A stretch of DNA of 64,000 bases, from the NCBI GenBank assembly GCA_030750865.1, contig JASMHE010000006.1, positions 1 through 64,000 on the forward strand. The letters run 5' to 3'. A program made the translations under genes and the position numbers. Shown piece after piece: positions 31,144-39,566 of the stretch (positions are counted from its first letter, which is position 1; each line of letters begins with the position of its first letter). Below the pieces are notes generated by a model that did no database searches, had not been told where the DNA came from, and worked only from the letters and a program-made list of their open reading frames with translations. The DNA comes from Alphaproteobacteria bacterium. Lineage in GTDB: Bacteria > Pseudomonadota > Alphaproteobacteria > Micavibrionales > Micavibrionaceae.

Positions 31144-31992
31144 CGTTGACCATTCCCCGATATCGTACCGCTTTTCAAGGCGGGCGCCGTGCTTTGTATA
31201 GGATTCAAGCACGCTATCAGCCTGTTCAATCAACATGCCTGACAAAATAACGTGCCCGCCACTTGCCGTCTGCGAACACAGTCCCGCAGCCAGAGTCCGT
31301 AACGGTTCAGCCAGAATATTCGCAATAACCAGATCAAACGGTCCATGTTCAACAATCACAGGTGCGGACGCGTCTTCGCCAACATCGCAAATAAAATCAT
31401 CTGACAGCATGTCGTTATCCGCCAAATGACGCTTCGTCACGCGGATTGCTTCGGGATCAATATCAACCGCCACAATTTTTACAGGCCATAAATGGTGGGC
31501 CGCAATTGCCAAAATGCCTGACCCCGTGCCCATATCCAGAACATTTTCCGGTGACACATCGCCGTCTTTCAAGTCGCGCAAAGCTTGCAAACATCCGGCC
31601 GTCGTACCGTGCTCACCCGATCCGAATGCCGTTGCCGCTTCGATCTGCATACAGCATTTCTGCGCAGGCAAATCACCATCAAAATGTGACCCGTAAATAA
31701 AAAATCCGGCCACATCAATCGGCGGCAAAGCGCGGTAACTTTCCTCCAGCCAGTTCACTTGCGGCAAGAGTGACGCATCAAAGCGGATGTGATCCTTATG
31801 CAACACGGCACTTTGGGACTCGTTCATATCATTACTTTTGGCCAGCACTAATAAGCGGGACAGTAATTCTTCTTCGGTCAACAGCTCCGGTGTAATCCAC
31901 TGCAAAACCCATATTTTGCCATGATCGGTCTTTTGAATAAAATACGAACTGCTATAGGCGACATCTTCCAGACAGAGCGCAAAATATCCCAC
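31126..31992 (-). CDS. prmA: Ribosomal protein L11 methyltransferase
   Basis: 288 residues from GTG 31992. It trimethylates ribosomal protein L11 with S-adenosylmethionine. The C-terminal Rossmann domain has the SAM motif VLDMGTGSGILAIAA, an acidic loop VAVDIDPEA and the IANILAEPL motif IV; the AFGSGEHGTT stretch is characteristic of PrmA. The first beta strand of the L11-recognition domain is missing from the GTG version. The same frame continues open upstream to an ATT at 32070 (or ATC 32073/32076), 8 nt after AAAGGA, which would restore it. The gene follows the FYDLN gene directly. Confidence 0.93.
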   Translation of the reverse strand: MGYFALCLEDVAYSSSYFIQKTDHGKIWVLQWITPELLTEEELLSRLLVLAKSNDMNESQSAVLHKDHIRFDASLLPQVNWLEESYRALPPIDVAGFFIYGSHFDGDLPAQKCCMQIEAATAFGSGEHGTTAGCLQALRDLKDGDVSPENVLDMGTGSGILAIAAHHLWPVKIVAVDIDPEAIRVTKRHLADNDMLSDDFICDVGEDASAPVIVEHGPFDLVIANILAEPLRTLAAGLCSQTASGGHVILSGMLIEQADSVLESYTKHGARLEKRYDIGEWSTLLLRK

Positions 31993-32075
31993 CTGATCCT
32001 TTGTAAAATCAGACGGGATACGAATTTCTATTTTGTAAATATCATCGGGATATGACGCTGTATCAGAAATGATGA

Positions 32076-32525
32076 TTATCCTTTGATATCGTCTTCATCG
32101 AGCTCTTCGTCCTCGTCAACATCAGGCAACTCGCCCAATTCATCAAGGTCGATATCCTCGTCATCATCGTCGTCGTCATCATCCAGATCATCATCAATGT
32201 CCAGATCGTGACTCGTATCATCGTCGTCATCATTTGACTGCGGTTCATCAAGGTCATCCAAAGAAACGATATCTTCTTCGTCCTCTTCTTCTTCCGCGAT
32301 TTCTTCCTCGCGGTCTTTCACCTTCGGCTTTGCTTTTTTCGGGGCTGCAGACGGTGTCTCCTCTTCTGCAGCGGCGCGACCTTTGCGGTTTTTGACCTTC
32401 ACAACACCTAAAAATTCAGTGTTACAGGACGGGCAAATAATCGGTCTTTTATTCAAGTCATAAAAACGCGCGCCGCAATTCTCGCAAACACGCTTCAGTC
32501 CTCTTGTTTCAATGGCTTGTGACAC
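32076..32525 (-). CDS. FYDLN acid-domain zinc-ribbon protein (TIGR02300 type)
   Basis: 149 residues from GTG 32525, placed by an excellent GGAGG ribosome site 5 nt upstream. An N-terminal zinc ribbon with two CxxC pairs (CENC and CPSC) brackets the eponymous FYDLN sequence; a Lys/Arg/Ala-rich middle follows. The last ~75 residues are almost all Asp and Glu. Function is not established for this family, which is typical of alphaproteobacteria. Its stop overlaps the likely translation-start region of prmA. Confidence 0.9.
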   Translation of the reverse strand: MSQAIETRGLKRVCENCGARFYDLNKRPIICPSCNTEFLGVVKVKNRKGRAAAEEETPSAAPKKAKPKVKDREEEIAEEEEDEEDIVSLDDLDEPQSNDDDDDTSHDLDIDDDLDDDDDDDDEDIDLDELGELPDVDEDEELDEDDIKG

Positions 32526-32681
32526 TTTTACCTCCAAAATATCAATCAATCGAAAATGTATCTCTAAATACCGTAAAATACAATCCACTATATTTCCGGA
32601 AAGGACAAGAACTTTATCAAGAACTTTATCAATTTTTTACCATTGTAATGTCATAATATTAACAACAACAAAAGCCATAGA

Positions 32682-32709
32682 TTTACCAACTAAATCATAG
32701 TATTATATT
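32682..32709 (+). promoter_or_regulatory. Putative promoter of the fatty-acid degradation operon
   Basis: TTTACC (32682-32687) and TATATT (32704-32709) separated by 16 bp, in an AT-rich 217-bp gap, point toward the thiolase gene whose ATG (32743) has a GGAGAAAA ribosome site. The -35 is weak. No obvious FadR-type operator was recognised. Confidence 0.3.
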
Positions 32710-32742
32710 AAGTATTCAAACTTCTAATCTGGAGAAAATCAA

Positions 32743-33870
32743 ATGCAACACTCTGTCGTTATCTGCGGTTATAAAAGGTCTCCGTTTCACTTTGCCAACA
32801 AAGGCGATTTAAAGCATGTACGGCCGGATGATATGGCAGCAAGCGTTGTCAATGCATTGATTGAACAAACAGGCGTCAAAACAGACGATATCGAAGATTT
32901 ATTAATGGGGTGCGCATTCCCCGAAGCCGAGCAAGGGTTTAATATCGGCCGGATCGTGGTCCAGCGCGCAGGCCTGCCGAACAGCATCGCAGGCGTCACG
33001 GTAAACCGCTTTTGCGCCTCATCCATGACCACCATCCAGATGGCGGCAGGTTATATCCAGATGGGGGCTGGCGAGGTCTTTCTCTGCGGCGGCGTCGAAT
33101 CCATGACACGCATTCCGATGGGCGGTTTCAATCCGATGCCGAACCCTGCATTGGCAGAAACATATCCGCAAGCCTATATCTCGATGGGTGAGACAGCAGA
33201 AAATCTGGCCAAGAAATACGAGGTCAGCCGCGACGATCAGGAAGCCTTTGCGGTCTCTTCCCATCACAAAGCTGCCAAAGCACAAAAAGACGGCTTGTTC
33301 AAAGATGAAATCGTACCCATTGGCGACGTCAACGCAGATGGCTGTATTCGCGCAGACACAAGCAAAGAGGTACTCTCCGGCCTGAACCCTGCATTCGATA
33401 AAGATGGCAGCGTCACAGCCGGTACGGCATCGCCACTGACCGATGGTGCTGTCGCCGTTCTGGTAGCCTCGGAAGATTACGCCAAAAAACATAACCTGCC
33501 GATCCTTGCACGGATCAAGGCGGTGGCCGTCGCCGGATGCGATGCCGAAATTATGGGGATCGGCCCCGTACCGTCCACGCAAAAAGCCCTGAAGCGTGCC
33601 GGTCTGTCCATTGACGATATTGATATTGTTGAACTGAACGAAGCCTTTGCCGCGCAATCACTTCCGGTCCTGCAAGACCTCGGGATTGATGCGGAGAAAG
33701 TCAATCTGGATGGCGGCGCCATTGCGCTGGGCCATCCGCTTGGCGCATCGGGCGGACGCATCACGGGTAAGCTGGCGACGCTCTTACAACGTGAAAACAA
33801 GACATATGGCCTTGCCACGATGTGTGTCGGCGGCGGACAAGGCGCAAGCATTATCTTGGAAAAAGTGTAA
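32743..33870 (+). CDS. fadA: Acetyl-CoA C-acyltransferase (degradative thiolase)
   Basis: 375 residues. It cleaves 3-ketoacyl-CoA with CoA to acetyl-CoA and a shortened acyl-CoA, the last step of beta-oxidation. The nucleophilic Cys91 lies in NRFCASSM, His331 in GHPLGASGG and the second active Cys361 in MCVGGGQG, all as expected for thiolases; VELNEAFAAQ is also present. It leads a run with the multifunctional dehydrogenase/hydratase and acyl-CoA dehydrogenase genes downstream, so a catabolic thiolase is more likely than a biosynthetic one. Confidence 0.93.
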   Translation: MQHSVVICGYKRSPFHFANKGDLKHVRPDDMAASVVNALIEQTGVKTDDIEDLLMGCAFPEAEQGFNIGRIVVQRAGLPNSIAGVTVNRFCASSMTTIQMAAGYIQMGAGEVFLCGGVESMTRIPMGGFNPMPNPALAETYPQAYISMGETAENLAKKYEVSRDDQEAFAVSSHHKAAKAQKDGLFKDEIVPIGDVNADGCIRADTSKEVLSGLNPAFDKDGSVTAGTASPLTDGAVAVLVASEDYAKKHNLPILARIKAVAVAGCDAEIMGIGPVPSTQKALKRAGLSIDDIDIVELNEAFAAQSLPVLQDLGIDAEKVNLDGGAIALGHPLGASGGRITGKLATLLQRENKTYGLATMCVGGGQGASIILEKV

Positions 33871-33913
33871 CGCAAAAACAAACGTAAACAACGAAAGACA
33901 GGATGTCGAACCA

Positions 33914-35125
33914 ATGTCCACAGAGGCATTTTTAGAAAAACTCGGACTCGCGCCCGGCATTGACATGAATGTCGTGGAGCGCCTGTTCACGGCACGTTTG
34001 CAGAATATCATTGCAAACGCATCGCAGTCGTATGACGATGCCGTTGTATCAGAGGCCGAAAATGAAATACGCGGCCTGTATAAAGGGCTTTTCGCCTATA
34101 CGCTCGAATGGCAGAAAGACACCATAAAGGCCGAGCTTCAGCGCGATGACGTCAAAGACCATCCCGATGCTGCCGAAATCAAAAAACGGGCACGCAAAGC
34201 ACAAGCAGCCCTGCAGAAATTCATGTATAACGCCGCCATAGCGCACTTGCATGTCGTCCGGCACGTTATGCTGATTTCGTCTGAAGTCGAAGCGCTGGGC
34301 AATGCGGATATCACAAAAGCAAAAGAATCAACGCGCAGCGTTGCCGATCTCGGCACGACATTTAACCGAAACCGCAAACAAAAAGAACGGTTATACGAAA
34401 CACTGGAGCGCCTGAAAGATGCTTATATTATTGTTGCGCCGCTGGAAGACGAATTGCAGGAATATGAACGCAAAATCCGCGCAATCTATAAAAAGGACAA
34501 GGCTGATAAATTCGTGCGCCGCATGAAATCGACCGTCCGGACAGAGGAATTCACACGGACAAAGAAATTTATCAAAGAAGTCACCGCACCAAAAAAGCGG
34601 TTTGGCTTTGGTGACAATAAAGCAAAACTGCAAGCCAAAGAAGACTTGCTTCGCATCTGTAACGCCATTTTGGAACTGGCAGAGGCCAACGCCGACACCT
34701 TACGCAACCCGGATTACAAACTGTACCTATCCCGTCAGGAAGTTGAATCGGAATATCGCTATCTGGTAAAAAAACTCTTTTCGATCAAAGAATTCACGAT
34801 GAAGAACTACGCGATCTATATGCAACACCAGCTTGAACTGCTCAAAGGGCTAAAAATGCAGCTGGATAATCTGGCAGAGCTGTCCGATATTACAAATCTG
34901 CACACACGCCTTGCCGCAGACCCGTGCTATATCATGAGTGATTTACGCACGGTGCGGAACTTCGAAAGCGGCGTGCTGGACAAGGTGGACAAGATGATCA
35001 GACTTGAATCATCAACCGCCGCCGACATTCAGGAACGAGCCGACAAAATGGTCGAAGACCTTCGCTTATATCAACGTGACTTTGTTGAAATGAGCCAACT
35101 CGATATTCCGGAAACACTTGGATAA
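33914..35125 (+). CDS. Unknown 403-residue helical protein in the beta-oxidation operon
   Basis: 403 residues from the ATG at 33914; longer readings run into the thiolase gene. No signal peptide or membrane segment is seen. The protein is strongly helical and charged, with Lys/Arg-rich coiled-coil-like segments at ~140-230 and ~235-330, one of them containing FVRRMKSTVRTEEFTRTKKF. It is 43 bp after the thiolase and 21 bp before the FadB-like gene, so it is co-transcribed with beta-oxidation. I recognise no family; a scaffold or regulator is possible but unsupported. Confidence 0.85.
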   Translation: MSTEAFLEKLGLAPGIDMNVVERLFTARLQNIIANASQSYDDAVVSEAENEIRGLYKGLFAYTLEWQKDTIKAELQRDDVKDHPDAAEIKKRARKAQAALQKFMYNAAIAHLHVVRHVMLISSEVEALGNADITKAKESTRSVADLGTTFNRNRKQKERLYETLERLKDAYIIVAPLEDELQEYERKIRAIYKKDKADKFVRRMKSTVRTEEFTRTKKFIKEVTAPKKRFGFGDNKAKLQAKEDLLRICNAILELAEANADTLRNPDYKLYLSRQEVESEYRYLVKKLFSIKEFTMKNYAIYMQHQLELLKGLKMQLDNLAELSDITNLHTRLAADPCYIMSDLRTVRNFESGVLDKVDKMIRLESSTAADIQERADKMVEDLRLYQRDFVEMSQLDIPETLG

Positions 35126-35146
35126 CATCCGAACACAGGAGATAAT

Positions 35147-37558
35147 ATGAGCATCAAAAAAGTAGCAGTTATCGGCGCAGGACTTATGGGATCGGGCATT
35201 GCCGCACAAATTGCCAATGCCGATATCCCCGTGCGATTGCTGGATATTGTTCCGGACGACGCAACAGACCGCAACATGCTGGCAAACGGCGCGATTGCAA
35301 AGATGTTAAAGGCAGATCCCGCGCCGTTCATGCATAAATCAAATGCCAAGCTGATCACGCCTGGCAACATCGAAGACGACATTGCCGCCATCGCGGATTG
35401 CGACTGGATTATCGAGGTCGTGCTGGAAGATATCGACGTCAAACACAAAACATATAAATTGATCGACAAGCACCGCAAAGAAGGCGCGATTGTGTCATCG
35501 AATACATCCACCATTCCGTTGGAGCAACTCAGCAAGCCGCTGGGCAAAGCCTTCGAAAAAGATTTCTTGATTACGCATTTCTTTAACCCGCCCCGTTATA
35601 TGCGTCTGCTGGAACTTGTCACAGGTCCGCAAACCCGCACCGATGCCATCGAAACCATTACAACCTTCTGCGATGTTCATCTGGGCAAAGGGGTTGTGAA
35701 ATGCCATGACCGCCCGGGGTTTATTGCAAACCGCCTGGGTGTATTCTGGCTGCAATGCGGCATCAACGAAGCGATCAAACACAATATCGCGATTGAAGTG
35801 GCCGATGCCGTCATGTCAAAACCTGTCGGCATCCCGAAGACAGGCATTTTCGGGCTGGTCGATCTGGTCGGCATCGACCTGATGCCGCATTTGGCAAAAT
35901 CGCTGTTATCGAGTCTGCCGGAAAAAGATATGTATCGTGACATCTATCAAGATTACGGCTTTATTCACGGCATGATTGATGCGGGATACACAGGCCGCAA
36001 AGGCAAAGGCGGATTTTACCGCCTTGATCCCGAGGCAAAAAAACGCACCAAGCAAGCCTTGTCCATCGACAAAGACACATTTGATGAAAGCGCCTATGCC
36101 AAAGCGAACAAGCCGTCCCTGCCATCCATCAACGCGGGCAAAGCGGGCCTGAAAGCCGTTGTCACCAGCGACGATGAAGGCGGCCGGTATGCCTGGAAAG
36201 TCCTCTCACAAACCCTGGTGTACGCGGCATCCCTTGTGCCTGAAATCGCCGATGACATTGTGTCGGTCGATGAAGCCATGAAGCTTGGCTATAACTGGAA
36301 ACAAGGCCCGTTTGAAATGATCGATGCGCTCGGCCCGCAATGGTTTGCCGCACAGCTCGAAGAAGAAGGGTTGCCGGTCCCCGCGCTGCTGGAAAAAGTC
36401 GGCGACGGCACGTTCTATAAGGTCGAAAACGGCAAAGCATACGCCTTTGGCACAGACGGAAAATATCATGAAATCAAACGCCCCGATGGCGTCTTGCTGC
36501 TGCGTGATCTGAAACTGGGCACCAAGCCTGTTTTCAAAAACGGATCGGCCTCTGTCTGGGATATCGGCGATGGCGTGCTGTGTTTTGAACATACCAGTAA
36601 AATGAACACGTTCGATGACAAGATTTTCGAAATGCTACAAACCTGCATCAAAACCATCGGTGACGGATCAGGTGATTACAAAGCGCTTGTCATTTATAAC
36701 GAAGCCTCGCATTTTTCTGCCGGGGCCAATTTGGGCCTTGCGCTATTTGCGATTAACGTTGCACTCTGGTCACAAGTCGAAGAATTTGTTGCCGCAGGCC
36801 AACGCGTTTTCAAAGCACTGAAGTTCGCGCCCTTTCCTGTCATTTCCGCACCATCGGGCATGGCACTTGGCGGCGGCTGCGAAATTTTGCTGCATTCCGA
36901 TCATGTACAGGCGCACGCCGAAACCTATACCGGTCTTGTCGAAGTCGGTGTCGGTCTGGTTCCCGGCTGGGGCGGATGCAAAGAAATGCTGTTACGCTTC
37001 CGCGCACAGGAAGAACAGGCCTATGACAAAGCAATGACATCGATCGGCCGCGAGGGTGAACGCTTGTGGTTCTCGCCAAAAACATCGCCAATGGCCGCTG
37101 TCAGACGCGCCTTTGAAACTATCGGCACGGCAACGGTCGCAAAATCGGCAGCCGAAGCAAAGGCCATCGGATATTTCCGCGATCATGACGGCATCACGAT
37201 GAACCGCGACCGTCTGCTTTACGATGCGAAAATGAAAGCACTTGAACTGACCAAAGATTACACGCCGCCCGTTGCACGCGATGATATCCGCCTGCCCGGC
37301 GCATCAGGCAAAACGGCGCTCAATCTGGCCGTGGAAGACCTGCAAAAATCAGGCAAAGCGACGCCATATGATGTTGTCGTGTCAGACCAGCTCGCCAATG
37401 TGTTAACAGGCGGCGACAAGGCCGACATCACCGTCGAAATGAGCGAAGACGACATTTTAAAATTGGAACGTGACGAGTTTATCCGGCTGTTGCGCCAGCA
37501 AGGAACACTTGATCGTATCGAACATATGCTGGATACGGGCAAACCGCTGCGGAACTAG
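35147..37558 (+). CDS. Bifunctional 3-hydroxyacyl-CoA dehydrogenase / enoyl-CoA hydratase (FadN-type)
   Basis: 803 residues. The N-terminal NAD domain has VAVIGAGLMGSGIA (~6-19) and the catalytic region HFFNPPRYMRLLELV (~145-159); a second dehydrogenase C-domain follows at ~345-415. The crotonase domain is at the C-terminal side: FSAGANLG and GMALGGGCEILLHSD with the oxyanion-hole glycines. This dehydrogenase-first order is that of Bacillus FadN, and opposite to E. coli FadB. It carries out the hydration and oxidation steps between the acyl-CoA dehydrogenase and the thiolase encoded around it. Confidence 0.93.
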   Translation: MSIKKVAVIGAGLMGSGIAAQIANADIPVRLLDIVPDDATDRNMLANGAIAKMLKADPAPFMHKSNAKLITPGNIEDDIAAIADCDWIIEVVLEDIDVKHKTYKLIDKHRKEGAIVSSNTSTIPLEQLSKPLGKAFEKDFLITHFFNPPRYMRLLELVTGPQTRTDAIETITTFCDVHLGKGVVKCHDRPGFIANRLGVFWLQCGINEAIKHNIAIEVADAVMSKPVGIPKTGIFGLVDLVGIDLMPHLAKSLLSSLPEKDMYRDIYQDYGFIHGMIDAGYTGRKGKGGFYRLDPEAKKRTKQALSIDKDTFDESAYAKANKPSLPSINAGKAGLKAVVTSDDEGGRYAWKVLSQTLVYAASLVPEIADDIVSVDEAMKLGYNWKQGPFEMIDALGPQWFAAQLEEEGLPVPALLEKVGDGTFYKVENGKAYAFGTDGKYHEIKRPDGVLLLRDLKLGTKPVFKNGSASVWDIGDGVLCFEHTSKMNTFDDKIFEMLQTCIKTIGDGSGDYKALVIYNEASHFSAGANLGLALFAINVALWSQVEEFVAAGQRVFKALKFAPFPVISAPSGMALGGGCEILLHSDHVQAHAETYTGLVEVGVGLVPGWGGCKEMLLRFRAQEEQAYDKAMTSIGREGERLWFSPKTSPMAAVRRAFETIGTATVAKSAAEAKAIGYFRDHDGITMNRDRLLYDAKMKALELTKDYTPPVARDDIRLPGASGKTALNLAVEDLQKSGKATPYDVVVSDQLANVLTGGDKADITVEMSEDDILKLERDEFIRLLRQQGTLDRIEHMLDTGKPLRN

Positions 37559-37655
37559 AGTTTCTCTTATCCGTATAGGCGATTTTTTAACCAATTTCAG
37601 CTATGCTAGACCATTATAATAATTGACGAATTCACAATAGAACGGAGCTTTCCAG

Positions 37656-39464
37656 ATGCCGATTTTCAATGCCCCTACAGATGATATAAAATTCGTTCTG
37701 CATGAAATTTTAAAATGCGAAACATTGTCCGCATTACCGGGCTACGAAGATGCATCGGCGGATTTGATCGATCAAATTATTGATGAAGGATCGAAGCTCT
37801 GCCAAGAAGAACTGTTCCCACTAAACCAAAGCGGTGACGAAGAAGGTTGTCATTTTGACAATGGCACGGTGACAACACCAAAAGGGTTTCAGCAAGCCTA
37901 TGACCTGTTCACCGAAGGCGGCTGGGTTGGTTTGTCATGCGATCCGGAATATGGCGGCATGGGGTTACCGCAACTGGTCAATTTCGTCATGCAGGAAATC
38001 ATCAGTGCGGCGAATATGTCGTTCGGCATGTATCCGGGACTGTCACAAGGCGCATATGATGCGATCCATCTGCACGGATCAGACGAACAAAAAGCCCTGT
38101 ATCTGCCCAAGATCATCGAAGGTAAATGGTCTGGCACGATGAATCTAACCGAACCGCATTGCGGCACCGATCTGGGACTGATCCGTACAAAGGCAGACCC
38201 CGCACCGGACGAGGATGGTGCCTATCTGATCACAGGGTCAAAAATCTACATTTCCGCAGGGGAACACGATCTGACCGAGAACATTGTGCATCTGGTTCTG
38301 GCCCGCCTGCCCGATGCGCCAGAAGGCGTCAAAGGGATTTCCCTGTTTGTTGTTCCGAAATTTTTGCCCAAAGAAGACAATGGCGATTGGACCATCGGGG
38401 AACGGAACGGGGTATCGTGCGGATCAATTGAAAAGAAAATGGGCATCAAGGCCTCTGCAACATGCGTAATGAATTACGAAAACGCAAAAGGCTGGCTTGT
38501 CGGCGCGCCGCACAAAGGCCTGCGGGCGATGTTCACCATGATGAACGCCGCGCGGCTCGGGGTCGGCATGCAGGGGCTTGGCATGGGTGAAATCGCCTAT
38601 CAAAATGCCGTGGCCTTTGCCAAAGACCGCCTGCAAATGCGCGCATTGGACGGCACAAAATATCCGGACAAACCCGCCGACCCGATTATTGTGCATCCCG
38701 ATGTGCGCAAAATGCTGATGACGGGCAAAGCCTTTACCGAAGGCGCGCGCGCACTGTCTTATTGGGTCGGTATGCAGCTTGATATATCCGAAAAACATCC
38801 CGATCCTGCAAAACGCGAAGAAGCCGAGGAGCTTGTCGCCCTTCTGACACCGATCATCAAAGCCTATCAGACAGATATGGGGTCGGACGTGGCCAATATG
38901 GCCGTACAGGTGCATGGCGGACATGGGTTTATCTGGGAATATGGCGTGGAACAATATGTGCGTGATGCCCGTATTGCGCAAATTTACGAAGGCACAAACG
39001 GCATTCAGGCCCTCGATCTGGTGGGCCGGAAAATGAGCAAGAAATATGGCCGTCTGCTGCGCCGCTTTTTCCATCCGCTGGCCGCCTATATCGAGAAGAC
39101 ACAAAGTGACGAAGCATTGCAGGAATTCGTCTTTCCGCTGGCCAAAGCCTTTGCCAAATTACAGCAAGCTACCGTCATGATTGCGACAAAAGGATTGAAA
39201 GACCCGAACGAAGCAGGCGCGGCATCGACCGATTATTTACGGATGTTTGCCCTTGTCGCGATGGGGTATATGTGGTTGCAAATGGCAGAAAAAGCACAGG
39301 AAAATCTGGCCGGTGATGCGGGCGAGAAAACAGAGTTCTATGAAACCAAGCTGCAAACGGCGCGTTTTTTCTTCCAGAAAATGCTGCCTGAAACCGATGC
39401 CCGCTTCAAAACAATTCTGGCCGGAGCGGACAGTGTCATGTCGCTGAAAGCCGAAGCATTCTAA
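37656..39464 (+). CDS. Acyl-CoA dehydrogenase with C-terminal extension
   Basis: 602 residues, the long class of FAD-dependent acyl-CoA dehydrogenases with an N-terminal helical extension and a C-terminal extra domain. The first oxidation of beta-oxidation is its likely reaction. Visible motifs are NLTEPHCGTDLGLIRTKA (substrate/FAD side), ITGSKIYIS, QVHGGHGFIWEYGVEQYVRDARI and the catalytic-Glu segment IYEGTNGIQALDL. It follows the FadN-type gene by 97 bp and completes a fad set in one direction. Confidence 0.93.
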   Translation: MPIFNAPTDDIKFVLHEILKCETLSALPGYEDASADLIDQIIDEGSKLCQEELFPLNQSGDEEGCHFDNGTVTTPKGFQQAYDLFTEGGWVGLSCDPEYGGMGLPQLVNFVMQEIISAANMSFGMYPGLSQGAYDAIHLHGSDEQKALYLPKIIEGKWSGTMNLTEPHCGTDLGLIRTKADPAPDEDGAYLITGSKIYISAGEHDLTENIVHLVLARLPDAPEGVKGISLFVVPKFLPKEDNGDWTIGERNGVSCGSIEKKMGIKASATCVMNYENAKGWLVGAPHKGLRAMFTMMNAARLGVGMQGLGMGEIAYQNAVAFAKDRLQMRALDGTKYPDKPADPIIVHPDVRKMLMTGKAFTEGARALSYWVGMQLDISEKHPDPAKREEAEELVALLTPIIKAYQTDMGSDVANMAVQVHGGHGFIWEYGVEQYVRDARIAQIYEGTNGIQALDLVGRKMSKKYGRLLRRFFHPLAAYIEKTQSDEALQEFVFPLAKAFAKLQQATVMIATKGLKDPNEAGAASTDYLRMFALVAMGYMWLQMAEKAQENLAGDAGEKTEFYETKLQTARFFFQKMLPETDARFKTILAGADSVMSLKAEAF

Positions 39465-39566
39465 GCGATTGAAACGAAAAAATGATGTAATTAAATTTGC
39501 TTTTCGCGGGTTTATTATTACATAATAGATGTGGCGTATATTTTATAAAGAGGGCAACAAACCGGT

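Noticed and set aside
33647..33913. Longer start of the unknown 403-residue protein
   Set aside because: The extension is an out-of-frame reading of the thiolase C-terminal coding region; the ATG at 33914 follows the thiolase stop.
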